Under the pieces are notes generated by a model. That model was not told the origin of the DNA, ran no database searches, and worked only from the letters and a program-made list of their open reading frames with translations. Shown in pieces: positions 1 through 5,773 of a DNA stretch of 9,940 nt. Both the position numbers and the translations under genes were made by a program. The DNA comes from Pseudomonadota bacterium (GTDB lineage Bacteria; Pseudomonadota; Gammaproteobacteria; Acidithiobacillales; Acidithiobacillaceae). Location of the stretch: positions 1 to 9,940 of the forward strand of contig JAKAVW010000091.1 of assembly GCA_021827445.1 (NCBI GenBank), given 5' to 3'. How positions within the stretch are numbered: the first letter of the stretch is position 1; every line of letters begins with the position of its first letter.

Positions 1-1260
1 CGCATCAGCGCCAAGGCGCATCTGGTGGTCACCTATCTGGTGGCCCTGGGCTCCAACCTCTCGGCCCTGTGGATCCTCATCGCCAACGGCTTCATGCAGG
101 ACCCCCGCGGCGGCACCTTTGATCCCAACACCATGCGGATGCAGTTCACCAGCTTCATGGACCTGATCTTCAACCCCGATGCCCAGGCCAAGTTCGTCCA
201 TACTTCCATCGCGGGCTTCGTCACGGGGTCCATGTTCGTCATGGGGATCAGCGCCTACTATCTGCTCACCAAGCGTCATCGGGATCTGGCCCTGCGTTCT
301 TTCCGCATCGCCACCCTCTTCGGCGTGATTTCCAGTATTGGGGTGATTACCCTGGGGGATGCCCTCGGCTATATCGATGCCCACGCGCAGCCCACCAAGC
401 TGGCGGCCATGGAGGCCATCTGGAATACCAACACGCATCCCGTTTCCGCATCCTGGAACCTCATCGCCTTTCCCAGCCGCACCGAAGGCAGGAATCTCTT
501 CGAGATCTCCATCCCCTATGTGTTGACACCTTTGCTGACCCACTCGGAAGACACGATCATTCCGGGCATCAACCAGTTGGAGCAGGAGGCCAAGCCGAAG
601 ATCGAGAGCGGCATCCAGGCCATGATCGCCCTGAAGGAATACAACCAGGATCACAGCAACACCCAGGCCCTGGCCACCTTCAAGCAGCATGAGCAGGACA
701 TGGGCTACGGCTTCCTGGCCATGCAGTTCGCCCCCGACCAGGACCTCAAGAAGATCGACGCCAGCAACTTGCCGAGCGTCCTCGACAAGACCGCCAAGGA
801 CACCATTCCCAACGTCTGGGTCGAGTTCTGGGCCTTCCGCCTCATGGTGGCCGCCGGCTTCTTCATGCTGGTGCTGTTCGCCTTTGCCGCCTACTACAGC
901 CTCAAGAACGAGATCGAGAAGCACCCGGCCTTGCTGAAGCTGGCATTGTGGAGCATCCCTGTGCCCTGGTTCGCCGTGGAGTTCGGCTGGATCACCGCGG
1001 AAAACGGCCGCCAGCCCTGGACCGTCTTCGGCTGGCTGCCCACCTTCGTTTCGGCCTCCAGCCATACGGTGGGCTACATGGTGTTCTCGCTCGTGGGCTT
1101 TACCCTGCTCTATAGCTCCTTCATCGCGGCGGAACTGTACCTGATGTTCAAATACGCCCGCTTGGGGCCGACGGCACACCATGGTTACGATGCGGCGGCG
1201 GCCGGTGGCGGCATGGCGGGACAACCGGCCTTCGCTAAACCCAGCATGGGGAAGGAGTGA
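1..1260 (+). CDS. cydA: Cytochrome bd quinol oxidase subunit I, 5'-truncated by window edge
   Basis: Subunit I of cytochrome bd oxidase, the inner-membrane enzyme that oxidises quinol and reduces oxygen to water. The frame is open from base 1, so the N-terminus lies outside the window: 419 residues are visible against about 520 in E. coli CydA. Family residues can be placed: His at 199-201 in the motif FVHT (E. coli His186, heme b558 ligand), Met at 844-846 in FRLMV (E. coli Met393), and Glu at 1000-1002 followed by GRQPW at 1006-1020 (E. coli Glu445/Arg448 region). The heme d ligand His19 would be in the missing part. A long hydrophilic stretch between about 400 and 820, including GYGFLAMQFAP, matches the long Q-loop of the E. 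coli-type subfamily. The C-terminus is a glycine/alanine-rich tail. No cydB or cydX follows on the same strand, and a terminator comes right after the stop. GC-rich third positions suggest a well-adapted core gene. Confidence 0.96.
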   Translation, partial: RISAKAHLVVTYLVALGSNLSALWILIANGFMQDPRGGTFDPNTMRMQFTSFMDLIFNPDAQAKFVHTSIAGFVTGSMFVMGISAYYLLTKRHRDLALRSFRIATLFGVISSIGVITLGDALGYIDAHAQPTKLAAMEAIWNTNTHPVSASWNLIAFPSRTEGRNLFEISIPYVLTPLLTHSEDTIIPGINQLEQEAKPKIESGIQAMIALKEYNQDHSNTQALATFKQHEQDMGYGFLAMQFAPDQDLKKIDASNLPSVLDKTAKDTIPNVWVEFWAFRLMVAAGFFMLVLFAFAAYYSLKNEIEKHPALLKLALWSIPVPWFAVEFGWITAENGRQPWTVFGWLPTFVSASSHTVGYMVFSLVGFTLLYSSFIAAELYLMFKYARLGPTAHHGYDAAAAGGGMAGQPAFAKPSMGKE

Positions 1261-1314
1261 AACCCATCAACATTAGGTAGCAGGCGTCACCAGAATCTCA
1301 ACGTTAGCCGCTTA

Positions 1315-1338
1315 GCCCGGCTCTGCCGGGCGCTTTAT
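1315..1338 (+). terminator. Hairpin terminator after cydA
   Basis: A perfect 7-bp GC stem, GCCCGGC (1315-1321) and GCCGGGC (1325-1331), with a TCT loop, followed by GCTTTATAT. The T-run is short, so termination may be incomplete. It lies 55 bases after the cydA stop and separates cydA from the next gene. Confidence 0.6.
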
Positions 1339-1447
1339 ATTCGCAGCTAGCACAGGACTTGACATGAAAACGGCAAGTCCAGCGGCATTGAAAACCCGAT
1401 GGACTATCCAACACCTTGGGTACCGACCTCTTTGCAAGGAGCAAGTC

Positions 1448-1759
1448 ATGACTTACGTTGTTGCCAATCGCGTACCTGTCACTCCAGCGTTTACGGAACG
1501 ATTTGAGGAGAGCTTCCGTAAACGGGAGGGAAAAGTAGAAAATCATCCGGGTTTCCTGCGGATGGAAGTTCTTAAGCCAGAAAATCCTGAAGGCGTCTAC
1601 GTAGTACTGACCCACTGGCGGAGCAAGGATGATTTTGTTGCATGGATGCGTAGCGACGACTTTCGCAAGGGCCATGCCCATCCGCTTCCGCCCGAAGCCT
1701 GTCGCGGAAAAAGTGAAATAGAGACCCATGAGGTGTTGATCAGCACCTCAGCAGCGTGA
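1448..1759 (+). CDS. IsdG/HmoA-type heme-degrading monooxygenase (ABM fold)
   Basis: A 103-residue cytosolic protein of the antibiotic-biosynthesis-monooxygenase fold, most like the heme-degrading IsdG/IsdI/HmoB/MhuD group. These open the heme ring and release iron. The IsdG active-site triad is all present at matching spacing: Asn7 in VANRV, Trp66 in FVAWM and His76 in RKGHAH (Asn7/Trp67/His77 in S. aureus IsdG). Surrounding segments such as HWRSKDDF and SDDFRKGHAH also follow the IsdG pattern. The frame is open to an earlier ATG at 1364, but AAGGAG at 1436-1441, six bases before ATG 1448, and the family N-terminus fix the start at 1448. No TAT-box partner was found for the TTGACA at 1359-1364. 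The 1826 gene follows after 66 bases holding an inverted repeat. It sits next to a heme-dependent oxidase gene, but the terminator between them argues against co-transcription. Heme oxygenase activity is inferred from residues; other ABM-fold enzymes use other substrates. Confidence 0.85.
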   Translation: MTYVVANRVPVTPAFTERFEESFRKREGKVENHPGFLRMEVLKPENPEGVYVVLTHWRSKDDFVAWMRSDDFRKGHAHPLPPEACRGKSEIETHEVLISTSAA

Positions 1760-1803
1760 ATCCAGGCACCGAGCTCCGTCGTTGCGGAGCCATGATCAAC
1801 ACC
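1732..1803 (+). promoter_or_regulatory. Nested inverted repeats between two small genes
   Basis: GGTGTTGATCA (1732-1742, last codons of the monooxygenase gene) is exactly reverse-complementary to TGATCAACACC (1793-1803, just before the next ribosome-binding site). Inside lies a second perfect 6-bp hairpin, GCTCCG (1773-1778) / CGGAGC (1785-1790). The left arm is itself part of a near-palindrome, 1731-1748. No T-run follows, so a terminator is unlikely. An mRNA-processing or stabilising element, or a protein-binding site, is possible. Confidence 0.45.
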
Positions 1804-1825
1804 ACCCACATCGAAGGAGAAAACG

Positions 1826-2209
1826 ATGCAACAAAAAATCATCAATGAGAAGTTTCCTGTTTATTATCAGGAGATCATGAAGGGAAGCACTCCCTACCGA
1901 AACATCGCTGAAATCATCGACGCCCTCAAAGCCGGACTCGCCAAGAATCCCTCCTCCCAGATTATTGCCGTTTTTGATCTGCATGACCACGTGCAAAAGC
2001 GGGGCGGCAAAATTGCCGATGGCATTTTCGGTGCCCAGACCCTGCTCTTTTGCGTAGCCAACGCCATCCCCCACGCCGACATTGTGGCCCTGCGGCCGCG
2101 TTCCATCGGCGTGACCGAGTTTGCTGACCGCTTCGTGCTGAATTTTCTGGAGGTACCTGCCCAGCCCGTAACTGATGCCATGCTGGCGCTGGTCGACGCC
2201 GTCGCCTAG
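1826..2209 (+). CDS. Conserved-looking small protein of unknown function
   Basis: A 127-residue protein with a good ribosome-binding site (AAGGAG, 1814-1819) six bases before ATG. I do not recognise an assigned function. It has no signal peptide or membrane span and reads like a compact alpha/beta cytosolic protein: an N-terminal helix region around residues 1-40, a strand with the motif IIAVFDLHDH near residues 46-55, a second strand TLLFCVAN near residues 72-79, then ALRPRSIGV and FADRFVLNFLEVP. The DLHDHV segment has two histidines and two aspartates that could bind metal, but that is inference only. From memory it resembles small uncharacterised proteins of sulfur-oxidising bacteria, which I cannot check here. 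Codon use fits its neighbours. It is probably co-transcribed with the upstream heme monooxygenase. Confidence 0.85.
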   Translation: MQQKIINEKFPVYYQEIMKGSTPYRNIAEIIDALKAGLAKNPSSQIIAVFDLHDHVQKRGGKIADGIFGAQTLLFCVANAIPHADIVALRPRSIGVTEFADRFVLNFLEVPAQPVTDAMLALVDAVA

Positions 2210-2346
2210 GGGGTCTAAGGTCCTTGCCAGTCACCCCTTAGCCGTGGACAAAAGTTCCTATGCACAAATTAACAATTCTCAATGCGGTATTCTCCTGGTT
2301 GGTGTAAAAAAGAATCACTAGCATCCATCAGATAGGAGATATTCCC

Positions 2347-2592
2347 ATGGACAACAGAGAATTGAGCACCCAAGGCCGGACCTGCCCCACCTGCGGAGCC
2401 GATCTGCCCGGAGTGAACCCTGGCGTCGGCAACAGCCTGCCCAACGACCGAAACATTCGCGGTGGCCAGGGCAACCGTGGGCGAGGCGTCGGCGGAGGTG
2501 GTGGGCGCGGGATAGGTGGCGGTGGTGGCCGTGGCATGGGTGGCGGCGGGGGAGCTGGCATGGGTGGAGGTGGCCGCAATCGCTTAGCCTAG
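2347..2592 (+). CDS. Glycine-repeat protein with one CPTCG zinc-knuckle-like motif
   Basis: An 81-residue protein. The first 35 residues hold a single CPTCG motif (Cys13, Cys16), half of a zinc ribbon or a possible metal/redox site. From residue 39 it is almost pure Gly/Arg/Met, with a repeating GGGGGRGM unit. AGGAG at 2334-2338, eight bases before ATG 2347, supports translation. It has no hydrophobic segment and the second half should be disordered. Small glycine/methionine-rich proteins are known next to NifX/NifB-C-type (PF02579) genes, for example the DUF5320 type, and this gene is two positions before a ferredoxin and one before a NifX-like gene, which fits. The sequence itself does not prove that family. 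A - strand frame across the same bases is proline-rich only because of the repeat and is a shadow. Confidence 0.72.
   Translation: MDNRELSTQGRTCPTCGADLPGVNPGVGNSLPNDRNIRGGQGNRGRGVGGGGGRGIGGGGGRGMGGGGGAGMGGGGRNRLA
2491..2574 (+). repeat. In-frame 24-bp tandem repeat coding for GGGGGRGM
   Basis: Three and a half degenerate copies of a 24-base unit encode GGGGGRGI, GGGGGRGM, GGGGGAGM and GGGG. Copies differ mostly at third positions, so the repeat is kept at protein level. Copy number may vary between strains. Confidence 0.8.
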
Positions 2593-2874
2593 GCTACCGA
2601 GCGTTTCCGTTCCGGCAGCGAGTTCAGGGAAACGAGATCCGCCATTGGGTAACACCTCCCTTTTTAACTCTACCCCGGCAGGGGCTCTGTCCTTACCGGA
2701 ATTGTCCTGCTTGCCTTTTTGCCGGATGGCGCGGTAGATGGAATTCCATCGGAACTTGCCGGGATTGCTGTCCGCTTTGAGCCACGCATTCGCAAACCCA
2801 TTCTATGGCCGCTGAAATGGGTATCCTCTGATAACTGTTTAGGTTTTGACGAGTTCTATCAAGCGGAGATTATT

Positions 2875-3198
2875 ATGAAAGTTGCGATTGCCAGCCAAAA
2901 TCGTAAAACGGTCACGGCCAACGCCGGTCGCTGCCGGAGGTTCTGTATATACGATATCGAGTCCAATACCATTAAAAGAAAAACCTTAATAGAATTACCG
3001 GTCGATCAAAGTTTTCATGCCACACAAGGCAAAGATAGTCCGGAGCTGCAAGGAATACAGGTGCTTATTACCAGCGGAATGGGTGAAGGCCTAGCGCAGC
3101 GACTTAAAGAAATGGGGATCGAAAGTGTTATCACCGAGGAGACCGATCCCGATGCTGCCCTTGCCGGTTATCTCCAAAAAACTGGGCAGGCCCGGTAA
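2875..3198 (+). CDS. NifX/NifB-C family cofactor-binding protein (PF02579-type)
   Basis: A 107-residue cytosolic protein of the dinitrogenase iron-molybdenum-cofactor fold (NifX, NafY, NifB C-terminus, MTH1175-like), which binds iron-sulfur or FeMo-cofactor precursors. It starts MKVAIASQNR, has AGRCRRFCIYDIE at residues 17-29 with two cysteines (Cys20, Cys24) where relatives have a cluster- or metal-binding loop, and has the family's ITSGMGEGLAQRLKEMGIE stretch at residues 65-83. ATG 2875 is chosen over an earlier in-frame start at 2719 because GGAG (2865-2868) lies six bases before it and the earlier part does not resemble the family. No nitrogenase genes are visible, so a housekeeping or novel metal-cluster role is likelier than nitrogen fixation. 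The ferredoxin gene follows after 45 bases, probably in one transcript. Base composition is more AT-rich than in cydA, which may point to separate origin. Confidence 0.85.
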   Translation: MKVAIASQNRKTVTANAGRCRRFCIYDIESNTIKRKTLIELPVDQSFHATQGKDSPELQGIQVLITSGMGEGLAQRLKEMGIESVITEETDPDAALAGYLQKTGQAR

Positions 3199-3243
3199 CT
3201 GTCCTATATTAACCTATGTCTGCTCTTAGGAGTACACTCAGAT

Positions 3244-3438
3244 ATGGCCCTATTCATTAGTGATGAATGCATAAACTGCGCTATTTGCGAAGCTGAATGC
3301 CCAAACAATGCCATCTTCTCAGGCGAGCAACACTACGAAATCGATCCGGAGCGTTGTACAGTATGCCAAGGATTTTCCCCCACGCCCCAATGCCAAGAGG
3401 TTTGTCCTGTGGATTGTATTCTGCCAATGCTCGCGTAA
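3244..3438 (+). CDS. 2[4Fe-4S] ferredoxin, YfhL/Allochromatium type
   Basis: A 64-residue cytosolic electron carrier. The first cluster motif is C9-x2-C12-x2-C15-x3-C19-P. The second is C38-x2-C41-x8-C50-x3-C54-P, with the eight-residue insertion typical of the Allochromatium vinosum/YfhL/FdxN group, plus a ninth cysteine (C58) in CPVDC as in that group. AGGAG at 3228-3232 is 11 bases before ATG, a long but usable spacing. The protein ends soon after CPVDCILP, some 10-25 residues shorter than many relatives, which carry a C-terminal helix, so the tail may have been lost. Directly behind the NifX-like gene, it is a plausible electron donor for whatever cluster chemistry that protein serves. 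Confidence 0.93.
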   Translation: MALFISDECINCAICEAECPNNAIFSGEQHYEIDPERCTVCQGFSPTPQCQEVCPVDCILPMLA

Positions 3439-3740
3439 CGTCCGCCTTGACGGCAGTCTCGCCTATTATTATGTTCATGCGGTCTAGCGGGCCAAACCGC
3501 AATGCCGCCATCCTCGGGAGCATGCGTATATGGGTGCTTTTCTCAACGCCTTGGCCTTCTCCGATGCTACCGTCGTCTAAGCAGCCGAGTTGCGACACCC
3601 CGAACTCCGCAGGTACCCGAGAGCTTCTACCCGAAGACCGTTAAACTCCAGTGCCCCCTTTTGGGCCGATACCGATGACCCACCCCGCAAAAAGGCTGCA
3701 TGACTCACTTCTAACCCAGATTTATCAATGCACCAACAAG
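3439..3740. other. Stretch without a convincing gene
   Basis: All frames were read on both strands. Short open pieces exist, such as a + strand frame from ATG 3530 giving MGAFLNALAFSDATVV before TAA, but none has a ribosome-binding site, continuous length or recognisable domain. It may be old, decayed coding DNA: the next 300 bases contain a clear pseudogene. Confidence 0.5.
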
Positions 3741-3742
3741 CT

Positions 3743-3763
3743 AAAACCCCTCTTTTTAAGGGG
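3743..3763 (-). terminator. Minus-strand terminator behind the RNase H remnant
   Basis: Read on the - strand: CCCCTT, an AAAAA loop, GAGGGG, then TTTTAG. The sixth pair is a T-G wobble only on this strand (C-A on the other), and the T-run is only on this side, so it belongs to - strand transcription. It lies about 30 bases past the end of the RNase H-like homology. Confidence 0.5.
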
Positions 3764-3792
3764 GGATGAATCCACTCTGGATATGCAGTCAA

Positions 3793-4029
3793 AAAAAAGC
3801 GCACGGCATTATGCGCGAGCTTGTCCACCCGGTTGTTGTTCTAGATGCCGGAATGGGATCGCGTCCACTCAAAAGTAATGGTCTCCCGGCCGTTACGCTC
3901 CTGGTACGCCGTCCTGATTTTTCTCCAGAGATCGGCAATTCCGTTCGGCCTCGTCGGCGTGTGCGAACTGGTCTCATCACGAACAGTGTATGCGTGTTTG
4001 GGCCACGCCAAAGCGAAGGAAACCGATTT
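3793..4029 (-). pseudogene. Decayed RNase HI-like gene, C-terminal half, with in-frame TAG
   Basis: One - strand frame from 4029 down to about 3793 reads continuously apart from a single TAG at 3841-3843. It matches the second half of ribonuclease HI. NGIADLWRKI resembles the family's N-x-DLW helix. ITFEWTRSHSGI, then the TAG, then NNNRVDKLAHNA resembles the family's WxWVKGHAGHPENERADELA, including the active-site loop His and the last catalytic Asp (in RVDKLA). The TAG falls where relatives have Glu, and one base change (GAG to TAG) would make it. The N-terminal half with the first three acidic residues (TDGS region) is absent: upstream in frame is another stop (4030-4032), and other frames show nothing similar. 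RNase H fold assignment is by motif reading only. It is unlikely to be an active enzyme. Confidence 0.7.
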
Positions 4030-4154
4030 TTAGCATTGCCCTTGCTGTTCGATATGGCTGCGGAGGAAATATTTCTGCCGTCCCCGCGCCCTTCAGTCTT
4101 CCATGTTGCGTCTGACTATGCGCATTGCGGGACTGGTTACATGTCGACCCTCGT

Positions 4155-5198
4155 CTACCTGTGCTCAAAATACGCCTGTCGTGAAGGTGGAAGCCGTGAT
4201 TGCAACGCTGACGGAAATTTCCGGATCATGAATACACGAACTGGGTGCCAAAAAATGGACAGCGTCAGCAAGGCGGAGCCGATGATCAGTCCAGTAGTGG
4301 CAAAACTCAGGTTCACCAGACCCTGTTCTTTCAATACGTCTGCCATGGCGAAAAGAACGTAAAAAAGGGCGGACGCCATAAGCGCGCGACGGTCGATGCT
4401 GAGGGAGATGAACGCAATGACAAGGTAAAGCGCCAGGATGACCAACCCATGCGCAACGGCCGTGTGCCCGCTGAATACGCCCAGAGCCAGGAAAATCGGT
4501 TCAACCAGTAGCGGGGCAGCCAGCAGATGCAACCAGAACGCCACGTCAGAGCGCCGCGTCAGGCGATCCGGATCGGACATGTCCCAACGCATGGCCAGAG
4601 TGAACGCCGCCAAACCCACAGCAAACATCATTGCCTCGGTATATTGCCGGGTTGCGGGAAAGATTATTTCAGTTGTGGACATCAGGATCAGACCACCGGC
4701 GGCAAGCGCCGTCGCTACCGTAATTGGAACATGGAATCGCCACCAGTGTAGTGCCGCAGCCAGTAAGGCGAGTCCTCCGGAAGCCAAGGCAATCATGTCG
4801 TATGCCTCACCATGTGGAAATTTGTGGTATGACGGTACCATGAAGAGTGCTGCCGTCATCAGCGCTCCGCCGACAAAAGCAAACACCAGGAGAATGGACG
4901 GCAGGGCCATGTGTCGCCGACGTGTAAAAATCTCGGCCAGTGCCCATGCCGTGCCTGTCACAGCCAGGGCTCCGATCCATGGCTTCAGCGCGCCCGCGAT
5001 CAACGCCACCGATGTCAGCAGCAAGAGACAAATGATCACCACGAAAATATCATTGAAGCTGGACACCAGGCGGAAGTTTTCCTCGTCAATGGCGGGGCTG
5101 TGCTGCTGCTGAGACATGTAATTGCGAAAAGCGTCGGCATTTTTCTGGCTGAAAATACCCTTGGCAACGGCGGCGGTGATATCGTCTTCACTATACAT
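4155..5198 (-). CDS. DUF2157-like polytopic membrane protein
   Basis: A 347-residue inner-membrane protein of unknown function. Residues 1-45 are soluble and charged (SEDDITAAVAKGIFSQKNADAF), like the N-terminal helix pair of DUF2157 proteins. From about residue 50 to 325 it is a series of around nine or ten hydrophobic spans, for example IFVVIICLLLLTSVALIAG, ending in a basic tail. The start has GAGG about nine bases upstream on the - strand. No enzymatic motif is visible. The histidine-rich gene upstream is 235 bases away and a promoter/operator region intervenes, so it may have its own transcription. Several long + strand frames here are antisense shadows. No terminator was found behind the stop. 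Confidence 0.83.
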   Translation of the reverse strand: MYSEDDITAAVAKGIFSQKNADAFRNYMSQQQHSPAIDEENFRLVSSFNDIFVVIICLLLLTSVALIAGALKPWIGALAVTGTAWALAEIFTRRRHMALPSILLVFAFVGGALMTAALFMVPSYHKFPHGEAYDMIALASGGLALLAAALHWWRFHVPITVATALAAGGLILMSTTEIIFPATRQYTEAMMFAVGLAAFTLAMRWDMSDPDRLTRRSDVAFWLHLLAAPLLVEPIFLALGVFSGHTAVAHGLVILALYLVIAFISLSIDRRALMASALFYVLFAMADVLKEQGLVNLSFATTGLIIGSALLTLSIFWHPVRVFMIRKFPSALQSRLPPSRQAYFEHR

Positions 5199-5331
5199 GG
5201 TGTTTATCCTCGTTGCTGGACAACTATGAATATGGCTTTGCCGGAAACCGAAAACGGGTTATTGTGTCATGCCTTATGTCTGTCGTGAATCACTACCCGA
5301 TGCGCCCTTGGATCTCCGCCATGGAGGGTGG

Positions 5332-5360
5332 TTGACGAAAATGGCACTCCCATAGATAAA
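5332..5360 (+). promoter_or_regulatory. Sigma70-type promoter TTGACG-N17-GATAAA
   Basis: TTGACG (5332-5337), a 17-base spacer and GATAAA (5355-5360) give five of six and four of six consensus matches at ideal spacing. Transcription would start near 5367, inside the operator-like palindrome, and run toward the 3' end of the histidine-rich gene, which lies on the opposite strand. Confidence 0.5.
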
Positions 5361-5388
5361 TTACGCAACACTGCGTAATAAAGCGTAA
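5361..5388. promoter_or_regulatory. Three-half-site operator TTACGCA-N4-TGCGTAA plus GCGTAA
   Basis: A perfect 7-bp inverted repeat, TTACGCA (5361-5367) and TGCGTAA (5372-5378), is followed by a further GCGTAA (5383-5388) exactly ten bases, one helical turn, after the GCGTAA of the right arm. It directly abuts the -10 element of the + strand promoter, a usual place for a repressor. It also lies upstream of the DUF2157-like gene on the other strand. The regulator is not identifiable from the window. Confidence 0.6.
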
Positions 5389-5402
5389 CCAAAGGATCTT
5401 AC

Positions 5403-5561
5403 ATGGGAGACTTTTTGAGAGCCGGTGGCTGGATTAAGTCTCCCTGCTGCGATTCCACAGCCAGTACCCACCCCCAACCAGCGCAACGCCAACAGTCGCC
5501 ACAAACATGGCTTCCTCCAGGCTTATGCCGCGGAACAGCCGGAAGATGGCGCCGTAAATGA
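5403..5561 (+). other. Short reading frame behind the operator, probably not a full gene
   Basis: AAGGA (5392-5396) is followed six bases later by ATG 5403, opening a 52-codon frame that starts MGDFLRAGGWIKSPCC and then becomes low-quality sequence antisense to the histidine-rich gene. The first dozen residues faintly recall the start of ExbB/MotA/TolQ-type proteins, so it could be the stump of a gene lost by rearrangement. However, a 9-bp inverted repeat across 5405-5444 could produce the likeness by chance. Confidence 0.25.
5405..5444. repeat. 9-bp inverted repeat enclosing a small hairpin at the end of the His-rich gene
   Basis: GGGAGACTT (5405-5413) is exactly reverse-complementary to AAGTCTCCC (5436-5444). 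The 22-base centre holds a smaller stem AGCC-GGT-GGCT (5420-5430). The stop codon of the histidine-rich gene (TAA on the - strand, 5434-5436) sits at the edge of the arm. No clear T-run follows on either side, so it is only a doubtful terminator. Confidence 0.5.
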
Positions 5562-5682
5562 GGCCGTGCAGTATCCCTCCAATGATGGTGTGAATCAGCC
5601 ACCCGCCGTGATCTGCAACGGCGTGATGGGCATAATAAGGGTGATGGTAGTGATCGGCGTAAGCCGCCGCATGGTGCCACAT
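5434..5682 (-). CDS. Small histidine-rich membrane protein
   Basis: An 82-residue protein I do not recognise. Residues 1-31 hold nine histidines and several tyrosines and aspartates (WHHAAAYADHYHHPYYAHHA), a typical metal-binding composition. Two hydrophobic segments follow: about 28-47 (LIHTIIGGILHGLIYGAIF), with glycine spacing and two further histidines (His31, His39), and about 57-76 (AMFVATVGVALVGGGYWLW). The C-terminus is short and basic. The frame continues to a start at 5730, but GGGAGG six bases before the ATG at 5682 favours the shorter form. The gap of 91 bases to nadV, same strand, suggests co-transcription with the NAD-salvage genes. A metal-related role is inference from composition only. 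Confidence 0.68.
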   Translation of the reverse strand: MWHHAAAYADHYHHPYYAHHAVADHGGWLIHTIIGGILHGLIYGAIFRLFRGISLEEAMFVATVGVALVGGGYWLWNRSRET

Positions 5683-5773
5683 GGAAATCCTCCCGGAAGT
5701 GGTGGTGCATTTGTCGATATTGTATCGCAAAGACCAAAATCCATCCGCAAATCGGACCTATGCTTGTCACCGG

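Noticed and set aside
1364..1447. Longer start for the heme monooxygenase at ATG 1364
   Set aside because: No ribosome-binding site precedes it, the added 28 residues are unlike the family, and AAGGAG sits correctly before ATG 1448, which also places Asn at position 7.
1304..1729. 141-codon - strand frame over the heme monooxygenase
   Set aside because: Antisense shadow of a gene with conserved catalytic residues; no ribosome-binding site or recognisable domain.
2215..2241. 6-bp inverted repeat CTAAGG/CCTTAG after the 127-residue gene as a terminator
   Set aside because: Short stem, 15-base loop, no T-run.
2328..2579. Proline-rich - strand frame
   Set aside because: It is the reverse complement of the glycine repeat (GGN read as NCC) and has no support of its own.
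2602..2634. 7-bp inverted repeat CGTTTCC/GGAAACG behind the glycine-repeat gene as a terminator
   Set aside because: The loop is 19 bases and no T-run follows; too weak to call.
2719..2874. Upstream extension of the NifX-like protein to 2719
   Set aside because: The extension does not resemble the family and lacks a ribosome-binding site, whereas ATG 2875 has one.
3281..3598. 105-codon - strand frame overlapping the ferredoxin
   Set aside because: Covers the cysteine motifs on the other strand; product has no recognisable features.
3766..4362. 198-codon + strand frame
   Set aside because: Runs antisense to the RNase H remnant and to the end of the DUF2157-like gene; composition is not protein-like.
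4438..5112. 224-codon + strand frame inside the membrane-protein gene
   Set aside because: Antisense shadow, rich in Ala/Ser/Arg/Thr; the opposite strand codes a coherent set of membrane spans.
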